DNA from: Cellulosilyticum sp.
Lineage (GTDB): Bacteria; Bacillota; Clostridia; Lachnospirales; Cellulosilyticaceae
Assembly: GCA_015058045.1 (NCBI GenBank)
Contig: SVDC01000004.1
Location: forward strand, 14,422-78,421
Reading direction: 5' to 3'
DNA: 64,000 bases
Part shown: positions 35,922 through 44,862 of the stretch, one piece after another
Numbering within the stretch: the stretch's first letter is position 1
How the letters are laid out: the number at the start of each line of letters is the position of its first letter
Notes under the pieces: model-generated
Told to the model about the DNA's origin: nothing
Seen by the model: the letters and a program-made list of their open reading frames with translations, nothing else
Database searches by the model: none
Position numbers and translations under genes: made by a program

Positions 35922-35955
35922 ATTATAGAATATTCTTACTATAACCTCAATTGAG
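35922..35955 (-). promoter_or_regulatory. MarR promoter with overlapping palindrome
   Basis: On the minus strand TTGAGG (plus 35945-35950) and TATAAT (plus 35922-35927) are 17 bp apart. The palindrome CTCAATTGAG (35946-35955) covers the -35, consistent with an autoregulatory operator. Confidence 0.55.
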
Positions 35956-36026
35956 TTAATTGTCTAACTAAAAAGCAAAAATAAACACTTAATCTTTACA
36001 ATTTCAGTACAAATAAGTGATGTTTA

Positions 36027-36055
36027 TTTACAAAATTAGCCATAAACTCTATAAT
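36027..36055 (+). promoter_or_regulatory. SigA-type promoter of the GHL10/SH3 gene
   Basis: TTTACA (36027-36032) and TATAAT (36050-36055) are separated by 17 bp, about 50 nt before the ATG. Confidence 0.7.
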
Positions 36056-36112
36056 GAAAAGGCTACATATAGCATATAGAATATAGAATCTAAGCGTTGA
36101 GGAGGGAAAGGA

Positions 36113-38002
36113 ATGAGGAAAATAGGTGCGTTGTTTCTCATTTGTCTTTTAAGTTTTATGGCTTTACCTGTTGGGGCACAAACTTATGAGAACAATATGA
36201 GAGCTGTTTGGATTTCTACTGTATACAATTTAGACTATCCAAGCACAAAAAATAATATAACGGCACAACAAAATGAGTTTATTCAGAAATTAGATGCCAT
36301 AAAAGCGGCAGGTCTTAATACCGTTATTGTACAAGTAAGACCAAAGGCGGATGCCCTTTATGCTTCTAGTATTAATCCTTGGTCAGATGTTTTAACAGGT
36401 GTACAAGGGAAAAACCCAGGATATGATCCACTTGCATTTATGATAAAAGCAGCACATGAAAGAGGTCTGGAGTTTCATGCTTGGCTTAATCCTTATCGAG
36501 TGACAACTTCAGGAACAGACTTAAATACTTTATGTGCCACACATCCAGCAAGACTCAATCCATCATGGACTTTTAGTTATAATAATGCCTTATATTATAA
36601 TCCAGAAGTAGAAGGCGTAAAGCAACATATTGTAGATACAGTAAAAGAAATTGTGACAAACTATGAGGTAGATGGTATTCATTTTGATGATTACTTCTAT
36701 CCATCTAATTATCCACTTCCAACAGGGGAAAGTAAAGATGGGGCAGTGGCTAATGCAAGACGCGCAGCCATTAATGATATGGTAAAACGAGTTAGTCAAA
36801 CGATTAAATCTGCTAATACCTTTTATAATAAGTCTGTTCAATTTGGTATTAGCCCTCCAGGTATTTGGAAGAATAGCTCTTCTGATATTACAGGTTCTAA
36901 TACGAATGGGCGTGAAGCTTATTATGCACTTTTTGCAGATACAAGAACATGGATCCAAAATGGCTGGGTAGATTATATTGTGCCACAGATTTACTGGAAA
37001 ATTGGACATGCTAAAGCAGACTATGAAACCCTAGTTAAATGGTGGTCTAATGAAGTTGTAGGAACAGATGTAAAACTCTATATAGGACAAGGTATTTATA
37101 CTGATGAGGTAGCTGTTCAAATTGATGAACAACTAGCAGTTAATCAAAAATATCCTATGGTAAAGGGAAGCATTTACTTTAGTTTAAGAGATTTACTAAG
37201 TAGTAGACAAGGCTGCTTAACCAAGATTACTCATTTCTATAATCAGCTAGGTGGTGGAAGTATGCCACCTTCAAATAATAATGGCAATCAAAATACAACA
37301 CCTCCAAGTACCAATAGTGGCAGTTCTTCTACAACAACTAATTTGGAAGCTAATATTGGGAAGATAGGCTCAGTTACAGCAAGTAGTTTAAATATTCGTG
37401 CAGGCGCAAGAGCAGATCGTGATATAGTAGCGAAAGTCTCACTAGGGACTAAAGTAACTATTTTAGATGTTTTAAATGGTTGGTATAAGGTGAAACTAGC
37501 TAATGGGACAGTAGGTTGGGCAAGTAGTGAATATATTACTGCTAGCAGTACAACTACATCAGGAAGTAATACCAATACAAATAGTAATACGACTGTATCT
37601 TATCCAGCAAATGGAACCGTTACAGCAACGACCTTAAATATTAGAGCAGGAGCACGTACAGATCGTGCAGTTGTAGCAACTGTAACAAAAGGAACAAAAG
37701 TAACTGTTTTAGATAAATTAAATGACTGGTATAAGGTGAAGTTATCTAATGGTACTGTAGGTTGGGCAAGTAGCGCATATGTCTCTTTAGGAGGCAGCGC
37801 TACAACCAATAAGTTTCCAAGAACTGCAACCGTTACAGCTACTTCACTAAATATTAGAGCTGGGGCAAGAGTAGATCGCCCGCTAGTGACAACAGTTAAA
37901 AAAGGTACAAAGGTGACTTTATTAGATAGCTTAGGTGATTGGTATAAAGTTAAATTATCTAATGGAAAAGTAGGTTGGGCAGTCAAAACTTATATTGCCT
38001 AG
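36113..38002 (+). CDS. Secreted GHL10 (YngK-like) glycoside hydrolase-like protein with three SH3 domains
   Basis: The 629-aa exported protein has a Sec signal (MRKIGALFLICLLSFMALPVGA, cleavage near residue 23). The catalytic-type TIM-barrel of the GHL10/DUF187 family spans about residues 24-370 (MRAVWISTVYNLDYPS, NTVIVQVRPKADALYAS, VDGIHFDDYFYPS). A Ser/Thr/Asn linker and three bacterial SH3 repeats start near residues 418, 500 and 572, each with TxLNIRAGARxDR and GWYKVKL. The SH3 domains probably bind peptidoglycan. The enzyme's substrate is not established for this family. Confidence 0.88.
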   Translation: MRKIGALFLICLLSFMALPVGAQTYENNMRAVWISTVYNLDYPSTKNNITAQQNEFIQKLDAIKAAGLNTVIVQVRPKADALYASSINPWSDVLTGVQGKNPGYDPLAFMIKAAHERGLEFHAWLNPYRVTTSGTDLNTLCATHPARLNPSWTFSYNNALYYNPEVEGVKQHIVDTVKEIVTNYEVDGIHFDDYFYPSNYPLPTGESKDGAVANARRAAINDMVKRVSQTIKSANTFYNKSVQFGISPPGIWKNSSSDITGSNTNGREAYYALFADTRTWIQNGWVDYIVPQIYWKIGHAKADYETLVKWWSNEVVGTDVKLYIGQGIYTDEVAVQIDEQLAVNQKYPMVKGSIYFSLRDLLSSRQGCLTKITHFYNQLGGGSMPPSNNNGNQNTTPPSTNSGSSSTTTNLEANIGKIGSVTASSLNIRAGARADRDIVAKVSLGTKVTILDVLNGWYKVKLANGTVGWASSEYITASSTTTSGSNTNTNSNTTVSYPANGTVTATTLNIRAGARTDRAVVATVTKGTKVTVLDKLNDWYKVKLSNGTVGWASSAYVSLGGSATTNKFPRTATVTATSLNIRAGARVDRPLVTTVKKGTKVTLLDSLGDWYKVKLSNGKVGWAVKTYIA

Positions 38003-38073
38003 GAAATAAGTTATAATGCTATATGACATTTTCAATAAGAGCATGATAATAATATAAAAGGTGTTCTAAATAT

Positions 38074-38113
38074 AAAATAGAGGAAAGCAGAAATGCTTTC
38101 CTCTATTTTGTTT
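38074..38113 (+). terminator. Terminator after the GHL10/SH3 gene
   Basis: A 16-bp stem (38074-38089 with 38094-38109) has a GAAA tetraloop and a T-rich tail. Confidence 0.9.
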
Positions 38114-38198
38114 TAGAATGAATCAGTATATAATAAATAGGAGTATAACTATAGATATTAATGTAAATATAAATAGGGAAAAGATGAAGGAGGAACTT

Positions 38199-39188
38199 AT
38201 GCAATACATGAAGATTGGACAGTCAGACATAGAAGTTTCAAAAATAGCATTAGGAACATGGGCAATTGGTGGTGGCTCATGGTGGGGAGATAATGATGAT
38301 TTAGAATCCATTCGTACCATTCATGCAGCATTAGATTTGGGGATTAATTTAGTGGATACAGCACCTGTTTATGGCATGGGACATAGTGAAGAAGTAGTGG
38401 GTAAGGCTATTGCAAATCGTAGAAATAAGGTAATATTATCAACTAAATGTGGCTTAATGTTTGACAGAAGAGAAGGAAGCTATTATTTTTCAAGAGATGG
38501 CAAAGAGGTCTATAAAAACCTTTCTAAAGGGGCTATTATGGACTCTGTAGAACAAAGCCTTAGACGCTTACATACAGATTATATTGATATTTTATATACA
38601 CATTGGCAATCAGTAGAGCCCTATATTGTACCTGTGGAAGAAACGATGGATGCCCTAATGACTCTCAAAAAACAAGGAAAGATTCGTGCGATAGGTGGTT
38701 CTAATATGTCACCTTGGCATATTGAAGAGTATCTAAAGTATGGTCAGTTAGACATTATTCAAGAAAAATATAGTTTGATTGATAAAAGAATAGAGCAAGA
38801 AATTTTACCATGCAGTAATAAGCATAAGATTACTTTCCAAGCCTATTCACCATTAGAGCAAGGGTTATTAACAGGCAAAATTCGAAAAGATTTTGTACCT
38901 GAGCCAGGAAGTTCTCGTGAAGGTAAGAAATGGTATAAACCAGAAAACTTATCTACTATTGTAGATGGTGTGGATTCATGGAAAAATTTATGTGAGAAAT
39001 ATAACTGTAGCTATGGGAATTTAGCCATGGCATGGATAGGAATGCAAAGTTCATTTGTTAATGTTTTATGTGGGGCAAGAAAAGTAGAACAAATAGAAGA
39101 AAATGCTAAAGCAGGCGATATCATTCTAGAACCTCAAGATATTGAGCAAATGAGACAATCTATTATTTTACCAAGTAGCTTAAAGTAA
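38199..39188 (+). CDS. Aldo/keto reductase
   Basis: The 329-aa NADPH-dependent oxidoreductase has the AKR fold. It shows the N-terminal IALGTWAIGGGSWWG, catalytic Asp and Tyr in NLVDTAPVYGMGHSEE, Lys in LSTKCGL, His in YTHWQS, and cofactor-binding GLLTGKI plus the C-terminal GARKVEQIEEN. The physiological substrate is unknown. The frame extends upstream to 38118. ATG 38199 is chosen because GGAGG lies 5 nt before it. It may be co-transcribed with the hydrolase 104 nt downstream. Confidence 0.88.
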   Translation: MQYMKIGQSDIEVSKIALGTWAIGGGSWWGDNDDLESIRTIHAALDLGINLVDTAPVYGMGHSEEVVGKAIANRRNKVILSTKCGLMFDRREGSYYFSRDGKEVYKNLSKGAIMDSVEQSLRRLHTDYIDILYTHWQSVEPYIVPVEETMDALMTLKKQGKIRAIGGSNMSPWHIEEYLKYGQLDIIQEKYSLIDKRIEQEILPCSNKHKITFQAYSPLEQGLLTGKIRKDFVPEPGSSREGKKWYKPENLSTIVDGVDSWKNLCEKYNCSYGNLAMAWIGMQSSFVNVLCGARKVEQIEENAKAGDIILEPQDIEQMRQSIILPSSLK

Positions 39189-39292
39189 GTGGAACGAGAG
39201 GCTAAAATTTAGCTAAAATAGTGATTGACATTGAATCGCAGGAAGAAAAGGACAATAAGAAGATGATGTAAATATAGAAGGGAATGGAGAAA

Positions 39293-39829
39293 ATGGGTAA
39301 AGTATTAGTGGTTATAGATATGCAGAATGATTTTATTTCAGGAAGTTTAGGAACAAAAGAGGCAGAAGCTATTGTGCCTTTAGTAGTAGAAAAAATTGAA
39401 AGCTATAAACAAGCAGGTTGTAAGGTGATTTATACAAGAGATACCCATCAGGATGACTACTTACAAACAAGTGAAGGTAAAAAGTTACCCGTTACCCACT
39501 GTATTAAAGGAACTTGGGGATGGCAACTTGCTGATCCTATTGCAAAGACGGTTGTGAGTTCAGCACAACTTTATGATAAAGGAACTTTTGGTTCCCTAGC
39601 ATTAGGAGAGAAAATCAGAGAGTTAGGGGAAGAAGATACAAGTTTAGAAGTAGAACTGGTTGGTTTATGCACAGATATTTGTGTGATTTCTAATGCACTT
39701 TTACTTAAAGCCTATGCACCAGAGGTAAGTATCACTGTAGATTCAAGTTGCTGTGCAGGGGTAACTCCAGAGAGCCATATTAAGGCTTTAGAAGCGATGA
39801 AGATATGCCAAATTCAGATAGCAGAGTAA
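39293..39829 (+). CDS. Nicotinamidase-like cysteine hydrolase (isochorismatase family)
   Basis: In this 178-aa hydrolase the catalytic triad is visible: Asp in VIDMQNDF, Lys in HCIKGTWG and the nucleophile Cys in GLCTDICVISNA. The metal ligands of PncA are suggested by the TRDTHQDDY segment. It lies 102 nt before NAD synthetase, which supports nicotinamidase (nicotinamide to nicotinate) in NAD salvage. An ATG three codons earlier (39284) is too close to the GAAGGG motif, so 39293 is preferred. Confidence 0.82.
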   Translation: MGKVLVVIDMQNDFISGSLGTKEAEAIVPLVVEKIESYKQAGCKVIYTRDTHQDDYLQTSEGKKLPVTHCIKGTWGWQLADPIAKTVVSSAQLYDKGTFGSLALGEKIRELGEEDTSLEVELVGLCTDICVISNALLLKAYAPEVSITVDSSCCAGVTPESHIKALEAMKICQIQIAE

Positions 39830-39931
39830 ATAAAAGCTGGAAAATTGTTGATAGAAATGACGAAAGAATATACTTTATGAGGATTTCATGGTAGACTTCA
39901 TAGTGGAAACATTTGGTTTAAGGAGGCAGAC

Positions 39932-41875
39932 ATGTTTGGTTTTATAAAAGTAGCAGCAGCAGTACCTGATGTGAAAGTGGCAGACTGCATTTATAATAAA
40001 GAACAAATCATTTTAAAGATTGAAGAAGCAGCACAAAAAGGTGTGCAGGTTCTTTGTTTTCCAGAGCTTTCTATAACAGCTTATAGTTGTGGTGATTTAT
40101 TTTTCCAAAGTAGTTTATTAGAAGGAGCCAAACAGGCACTTAATGATATTTTAAAAGTAACAGTGGATAAAGATATGCTGATTGCAGTAGGTATGCCACT
40201 TGTTATAGATGATGAGTTGTATAATTGCGGTATTATGATACGCCAAGGAAAGATTTTAGGGGTAGTACCTAAACAATTTATTCCAAATTATAATGAGTTC
40301 TATGAAAAACGTTGGTTTGCATTAGGCAGTAAATTAGAAGTTTGTGAAACTGAATTATTAGGTGAAATTGTACCAGTAGGAGCACGTTTACTATTTGAAA
40401 TGGGTGAAGTAAAAGTTGGTATGGAGCTTTGTGAAGATGTATGGACACCAATTCCACCAAGCTCAATGCTTGCCTTAGCAGGTGCTAATGTGATTTTAAA
40501 TCTTTCAGCAAGTAATGAAATTATTGCAAAGAGAGAGTATCGCAGAGGACTTATTACCCAGCAATCAGCAAGTCTTATGTGTGCTTATGTTTACGCATCA
40601 GCAGGAGCAGAAGAGTCAACCACTGACTTAGTATTTAGTGGTCATAGTATCATTGCTGAAAACGGGGCTATTAAAGCAGAAAATCAAAAATTAATAGATA
40701 GCAATTATCTCATTACTTACGATATTGATATTGAACGTTTACAAAAAGAACGTTTAAAATGTAAAAGCTTTAGTGATAACCGTAAAGTTTATGGAAAATC
40801 AGTGATTAAAATTACTGGTATACCATTAAAGTGGCAAGGACCACATACAATGCACATTGCAAGAAAGCCTTTTGTGCCTCATGCTTTAGACACAAGAGAT
40901 AGACGCTGTGAAGATATTTTTACCCTTCAAGTTGCGGGGTTAAAAAAACGTTTAACACATACGCACAGTAAGTGTGCTGTTATTGGAATATCGGGTGGAC
41001 TAGATTCTACATTAGCTCTTTTAGTTACAGTTCAAGCTTTTGATGATTTAGGATGGGATAGAAAAGGAATTATTGGGGTAACGATGCCAGGGTTTGGTAC
41101 AACAGACCGTACTTATGAAAATGCAGTGGAGCTGATTAAAGAGCTAGGTGTTACTTTTAGAGAAGTTCCTATTGCAGATGCTTGTAGACAACATTTTAAG
41201 GATATTGGACATGATGAAAACGTTCATGATGTTACATATGAAAATACACAGGCTAGAGAACGTACAAAAATTTTAATGAATATTGCCAATCAAGGTGGTG
41301 GCATGGTGATTGGAACAGGAGATTTAAGTGAACTTGCTTTAGGATGGTGTACATATAATGGGGATCACATGAGTATGTATGCCGTTAATACAAGTATTCC
41401 AAAAACATTAGTAAGAAGCTTAGTTTATACCAGTTCTAAAAAACAAAGTAAGCAAGTAGAGGCTATTTTACTAGATATTTTAGATACACCGGTAAGTCCA
41501 GAACTCCTCCCAGTAGGTAAAAATGGAGAAATGCTACAAAAAACAGAAGATACAGTTGGACCTTATGAACTACATGATTTCTTCTTATATTACATGCTTC
41601 GTTTTGGATTTAGTCCAAGTAAGATTTATTTCTTAGCAAAACTTGCCTTTGCCCAAAAAGAAGAAGATGGAGATGAGCTTTACAGCCATGAAACCATTTT
41701 AAAATGGCTTAGAACATTTTATAGACGATTCTTTATGCAACAATTTAAAAGAAGTTGTCTTCCGGATGGACCAAAGATTGGTAGTGTTTGCCTATCTCCA
41801 AGAGGAGACTGGCGCATGCCAAGTGATGCAAGTAGTACATTATGGCTGAGTGAAGTAGAAGGTTTAGAAGCTTAA
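39932..41875 (+). CDS. nadE: Glutamine-dependent NAD+ synthetase
   Basis: The 647-aa two-domain enzyme amidates nicotinate adenine dinucleotide to NAD. The N-terminal nitrilase-type glutaminase has the Glu45-Lys114-Cys167 triad (FPELS, VPKQF, MELCEDVW). The C-terminal synthetase has the ATP pyrophosphatase loop SGGLDS at 354-359 and GTGDLSELALGWCTYNGDH. The domain fusion lets it use glutamine. AAGGAGG lies 6 nt before the ATG. The nicotinamidase-like gene precedes it. Confidence 0.95.
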   Translation: MFGFIKVAAAVPDVKVADCIYNKEQIILKIEEAAQKGVQVLCFPELSITAYSCGDLFFQSSLLEGAKQALNDILKVTVDKDMLIAVGMPLVIDDELYNCGIMIRQGKILGVVPKQFIPNYNEFYEKRWFALGSKLEVCETELLGEIVPVGARLLFEMGEVKVGMELCEDVWTPIPPSSMLALAGANVILNLSASNEIIAKREYRRGLITQQSASLMCAYVYASAGAEESTTDLVFSGHSIIAENGAIKAENQKLIDSNYLITYDIDIERLQKERLKCKSFSDNRKVYGKSVIKITGIPLKWQGPHTMHIARKPFVPHALDTRDRRCEDIFTLQVAGLKKRLTHTHSKCAVIGISGGLDSTLALLVTVQAFDDLGWDRKGIIGVTMPGFGTTDRTYENAVELIKELGVTFREVPIADACRQHFKDIGHDENVHDVTYENTQARERTKILMNIANQGGGMVIGTGDLSELALGWCTYNGDHMSMYAVNTSIPKTLVRSLVYTSSKKQSKQVEAILLDILDTPVSPELLPVGKNGEMLQKTEDTVGPYELHDFFLYYMLRFGFSPSKIYFLAKLAFAQKEEDGDELYSHETILKWLRTFYRRFFMQQFKRSCLPDGPKIGSVCLSPRGDWRMPSDASSTLWLSEVEGLEA

Positions 41876-41908
41876 AATAAGATTATATTGAATAGATTAA
41901 TGTGGATA

Positions 41909-41957
41909 GATAGAGGATGAATTACTGAGTAAAATGATTCATCCTCTATCTTTTTTG
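41909..41957 (+). terminator. Terminator after nadE
   Basis: A 14-bp perfect stem (41909-41922 with 41937-41950) is followed by T6. Confidence 0.9.
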
Positions 41958-42300
41958 TTAGGAATAAAACGGTATTCAATAAAAAATTAATGATAAACAT
42001 CAAAAGTTTAATGAATCACCCTTAGTTTATAGAAGAGCATTAAATAAAGTGTAGATAGCTTGAAATATTAGTATGAAACAGGAAAAAGACAGGCTATTAG
42101 AAAGAATGTGTAAAAGTGGAAAAAATGACAGATAGGGGGTGGAACTTTAAAAAAAGAGAGATTAGAAAATAAAAAAATATAAAAAAATTATGATACATAA
42201 AAAGCGTATATTTTAATTAATTTTAATTTAAAAATAGTTATATCTTGATAAAAAGTTTAATATATATAAACAAAATGGTTAGGGAAAATAAGAAGTATGG

Positions 42301-42329
42301 TTGAAATTTTAAAAAAACTATTGTAGAAT
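42301..42329 (+). promoter_or_regulatory. SigA-type promoter of the polyamine operon
   Basis: TTGAAA (42301-42306) and TAGAAT (42324-42329) are 17 bp apart. They leave a leader of about 145 nt before the decarboxylase. From 41958 to 42300 the sequence is AT-rich with no gene or known RNA that I can see. Confidence 0.6.
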
Positions 42330-42481
42330 GTTGAACGAAATCAAGTGATTTATGTTTATGAAAGCTATGCTAAACAAGGGATACAGTGGCTTTAAATGGA
42401 AAATCATTAATACTAAACAAATACTTTAATATTACATACACTTATTTTGAGAGTTTATTAATTTGTAAAGGGGTTTAAACG

Positions 42482-43933
42482 ATGAATACTAAGGTACAAG
42501 AAAGAATGCCCATTTATGAAGCATTACAAAGATATAAAGAAATGAGAATTGTGCCATTTGATGTGCCAGGACATAAGCAAGGGAGAGGCAATAAAGAGTT
42601 GACGCAGTTTCTAGGAGAGGCATGTATGTCAATAGATGTGAATTCTATGAAACCACTGGATAACCTTTGCCATCCTGTATCAGTGATTAAAGAGGCAGAA
42701 GAACTTGCAGCGAATGCTTTTGGTGCAAAGCATGCCTTTTTTATGATTGGAGGTACGACATCTGCAGTGCAAGCCATGGTGATGACAGCTTGTAAGCGTG
42801 GAGAAAAAATTATCATGCCACGTAATGTACATCGTAGTGCCATTAATGCCATGGTTGTGTGTGGTGCAGTTCCAGTATATGTGAACCCTGGAGTTAATAA
42901 GGCATTAGGTATTCCACTGGGAATGTCTTATGAAGCAGTAAAACAAGCCATTTTAGAAAATCCAGATGCCAAAGCAGTTTTAGTAAATAATCCAACTTAT
43001 TATGGGATTTGCTCGCCATTAGAGAAAATTACAAAGTTGGCCCATGAACATGGCATGCTTGTTTTAGTAGATGAAGCCCATGGAACCCATTTTTATTTTC
43101 ATGAGAACTTACCTGCTTCTGCCATGAGTGTGGGAGCAGATATGGCAGCAGTGAGCATGCATAAAACAGGAGGTTCTTTGACACAAAGTTCTTTCTTGCT
43201 CATTAACAACGAGGTAAGTGAAGGTTATGTTAGACAAATCATCAATCTGACTCAGACCACAAGTGGCTCTTATTTGCTTATGTCTTCTCTAGATATTTCA
43301 CGTAAAAATCTAGCCTTGCATGGTAGGGAGATTTTTACTAGGGTAATGGATTTAGCCCAATATGCAAGAGAAGAAGTAAATAAGATTGGTGGCTATTATG
43401 CTTATGGTAAAGAATTAATAGATGGCGATACAGTTTATGACTTTGATGTCACAAAACTCTCCATTCATACAAGAGATATAGGACTTGCAGGAATCGAAGT
43501 GTATGATTTACTAAGAGATGATTATGACATTCAAATTGAATTTGGGGATATAGGTAATGTCCTTGCCATTATTTCGGTAGGTGATAAGAATTTGGCAATT
43601 GAGCGTTTAATCTCTGCTTTATCTGAAATTAAGCGTTTACATTCAAAGGACCAGACAGGTATGTTGGACCATGAGTATATTGATCCTTTAGTAGAGATGA
43701 CACCACAAGATGCCTTTTATGCAGAAAAAGTATCTGTACCAATGGCAGAAAGTGTAGGAGAGATTTGTAGCGAATTTGTTATGTGCTATCCACCAGGCAT
43801 TCCAATTTTAGCGCCAGGTGAAAAAATTACTCAGGAGATTTTAGATTATATTGCTTATGCCAAGAAAAAAGGATGTTTCTTAACAGGAACGGAAGATATT
43901 CGTATAGAGCGTATCAATATTGTGAAACAGTAA
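42482..43933 (+). CDS. speA: PLP-dependent Orn/Lys/Arg decarboxylase (SpeA-like)
   Basis: The 483-aa fold-type I decarboxylase is of the short Bacillus SpeA type. It shows the start PFDVPGHKQGRG, the cofactor-binding LVDEAHGTHF with Asp197 and His200, and the Schiff-base Lys228 in SMHKTGGSLTQSS. The family includes arginine, lysine and ornithine decarboxylases. Arginine (giving agmatine) is most likely by family and context but cannot be fixed from sequence. AAAGGGG precedes the ATG. It is first gene of a four-gene polyamine cluster. Confidence 0.88.
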   Translation: MNTKVQERMPIYEALQRYKEMRIVPFDVPGHKQGRGNKELTQFLGEACMSIDVNSMKPLDNLCHPVSVIKEAEELAANAFGAKHAFFMIGGTTSAVQAMVMTACKRGEKIIMPRNVHRSAINAMVVCGAVPVYVNPGVNKALGIPLGMSYEAVKQAILENPDAKAVLVNNPTYYGICSPLEKITKLAHEHGMLVLVDEAHGTHFYFHENLPASAMSVGADMAAVSMHKTGGSLTQSSFLLINNEVSEGYVRQIINLTQTTSGSYLLMSSLDISRKNLALHGREIFTRVMDLAQYAREEVNKIGGYYAYGKELIDGDTVYDFDVTKLSIHTRDIGLAGIEVYDLLRDDYDIQIEFGDIGNVLAIISVGDKNLAIERLISALSEIKRLHSKDQTGMLDHEYIDPLVEMTPQDAFYAEKVSVPMAESVGEICSEFVMCYPPGIPILAPGEKITQEILDYIAYAKKKGCFLTGTEDIRIERINIVKQ

Positions 43934-43948
43934 AGAGAGGTGATGAAG

Positions 43949-44794
43949 ATGGAATTATGGTATACAGAAGAGCATACAAAAAATGTACGTTTTAGTATTA
44001 AAGTAGATCAGCACCTTTATTCTATGCAAAGTGAGTTTCAGCGTATTGATATTATGGAATCTTATGAGTTTGGTCGGTTTTTAACATTAGATGGCAGTAT
44101 GATGTTAACGGAAAAAGATGAATTTATTTATCATGAGATGATGGTACATATTCCGATGGCAACTCATCCTAGAATACAAAAAGTATTAGTGATTGGCGGA
44201 GGAGATGGTGGTGCAGTAAGAGAATTATGCCGGTATCCTCATATTACAGAAATTGATTTAGTGGAAATTGATGAAATGGTAGTAGAAGCCTGTAAACAGT
44301 ATTTGCAGAAGACAGCTTGTGCATTAGATGATTCAAGGGTACACATCTACTATGAGGATGGGCTGAAATTTATTCGTCGCATGAAAAATCATTATGACTT
44401 AATCATTGTAGATTCCACAGATCCATTTGGACCAGGTGAAGGGCTTTTTACGAGAGAGTTTTATGGCAATTGCTATAAGGCATTAACAGAGCAAGGGATA
44501 CTAGTCAATCAACATGCAAGTCCATATTATAGTACTTATGCGCAATCCTTACAAAAGGCTCATGAGAGAATAAAAGGATGTTTCCCTATTACCAAGTTAT
44601 ATAGCGCTCAAATTCCAACTTATCCAGCTGGAAATTGGGTATTTGGTTTTGCATCTAAGTTATTTGATCCTATTAAAGACTTAGATACAGGAGCATGGGA
44701 GGACTTAGGTATTGAAACACAATATTATAATACAGACATTCATAAGGGATGCTTTGCACTTCCAAATTATATAAAGCAGCTACTAGTGAAGTAA
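43949..44794 (+). CDS. speE: Spermidine synthase-like aminopropyltransferase
   Basis: In this 281-aa enzyme the family start MELWYTEEHTKNVRFSIKV, the LDGSMMLTEKDEFIYHEMM block, the decarboxy-SAM-binding VIGGGDGGAVREL and the catalytic-loop IIVDSTDPFGPGEGLF are intact. It would transfer an aminopropyl group from decarboxy-SAM to putrescine or agmatine. No speD (which makes decarboxy-SAM) is in the window. ATG 43949 is chosen with AGAGAGG 8 nt upstream; the frame opens at GTG 43940 inside the RBS. Confidence 0.92.
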   Translation: MELWYTEEHTKNVRFSIKVDQHLYSMQSEFQRIDIMESYEFGRFLTLDGSMMLTEKDEFIYHEMMVHIPMATHPRIQKVLVIGGGDGGAVRELCRYPHITEIDLVEIDEMVVEACKQYLQKTACALDDSRVHIYYEDGLKFIRRMKNHYDLIIVDSTDPFGPGEGLFTREFYGNCYKALTEQGILVNQHASPYYSTYAQSLQKAHERIKGCFPITKLYSAQIPTYPAGNWVFGFASKLFDPIKDLDTGAWEDLGIETQYYNTDIHKGCFALPNYIKQLLVK

Positions 44795-44862
44795 TGAGAA
44801 CTTAATCTAAAACAGATTATAGATATAAATTTAAATCAATAGTATATAGGAGGAGAATAGAT

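Noticed and set aside
36590..37986. Three long minus-strand frames across the GHL10/SH3 gene
   Set aside because: They are shadows of a strongly biased coding strand, and two mirror the SH3 repeats; none has an RBS.
37366..38000. Possible DNA repeat array or CRISPR in the SH3 region
   Set aside because: The three similar segments are protein-domain repeats about 230 bp long with diverged DNA; no short identical repeat with unique spacers exists anywhere in the window.
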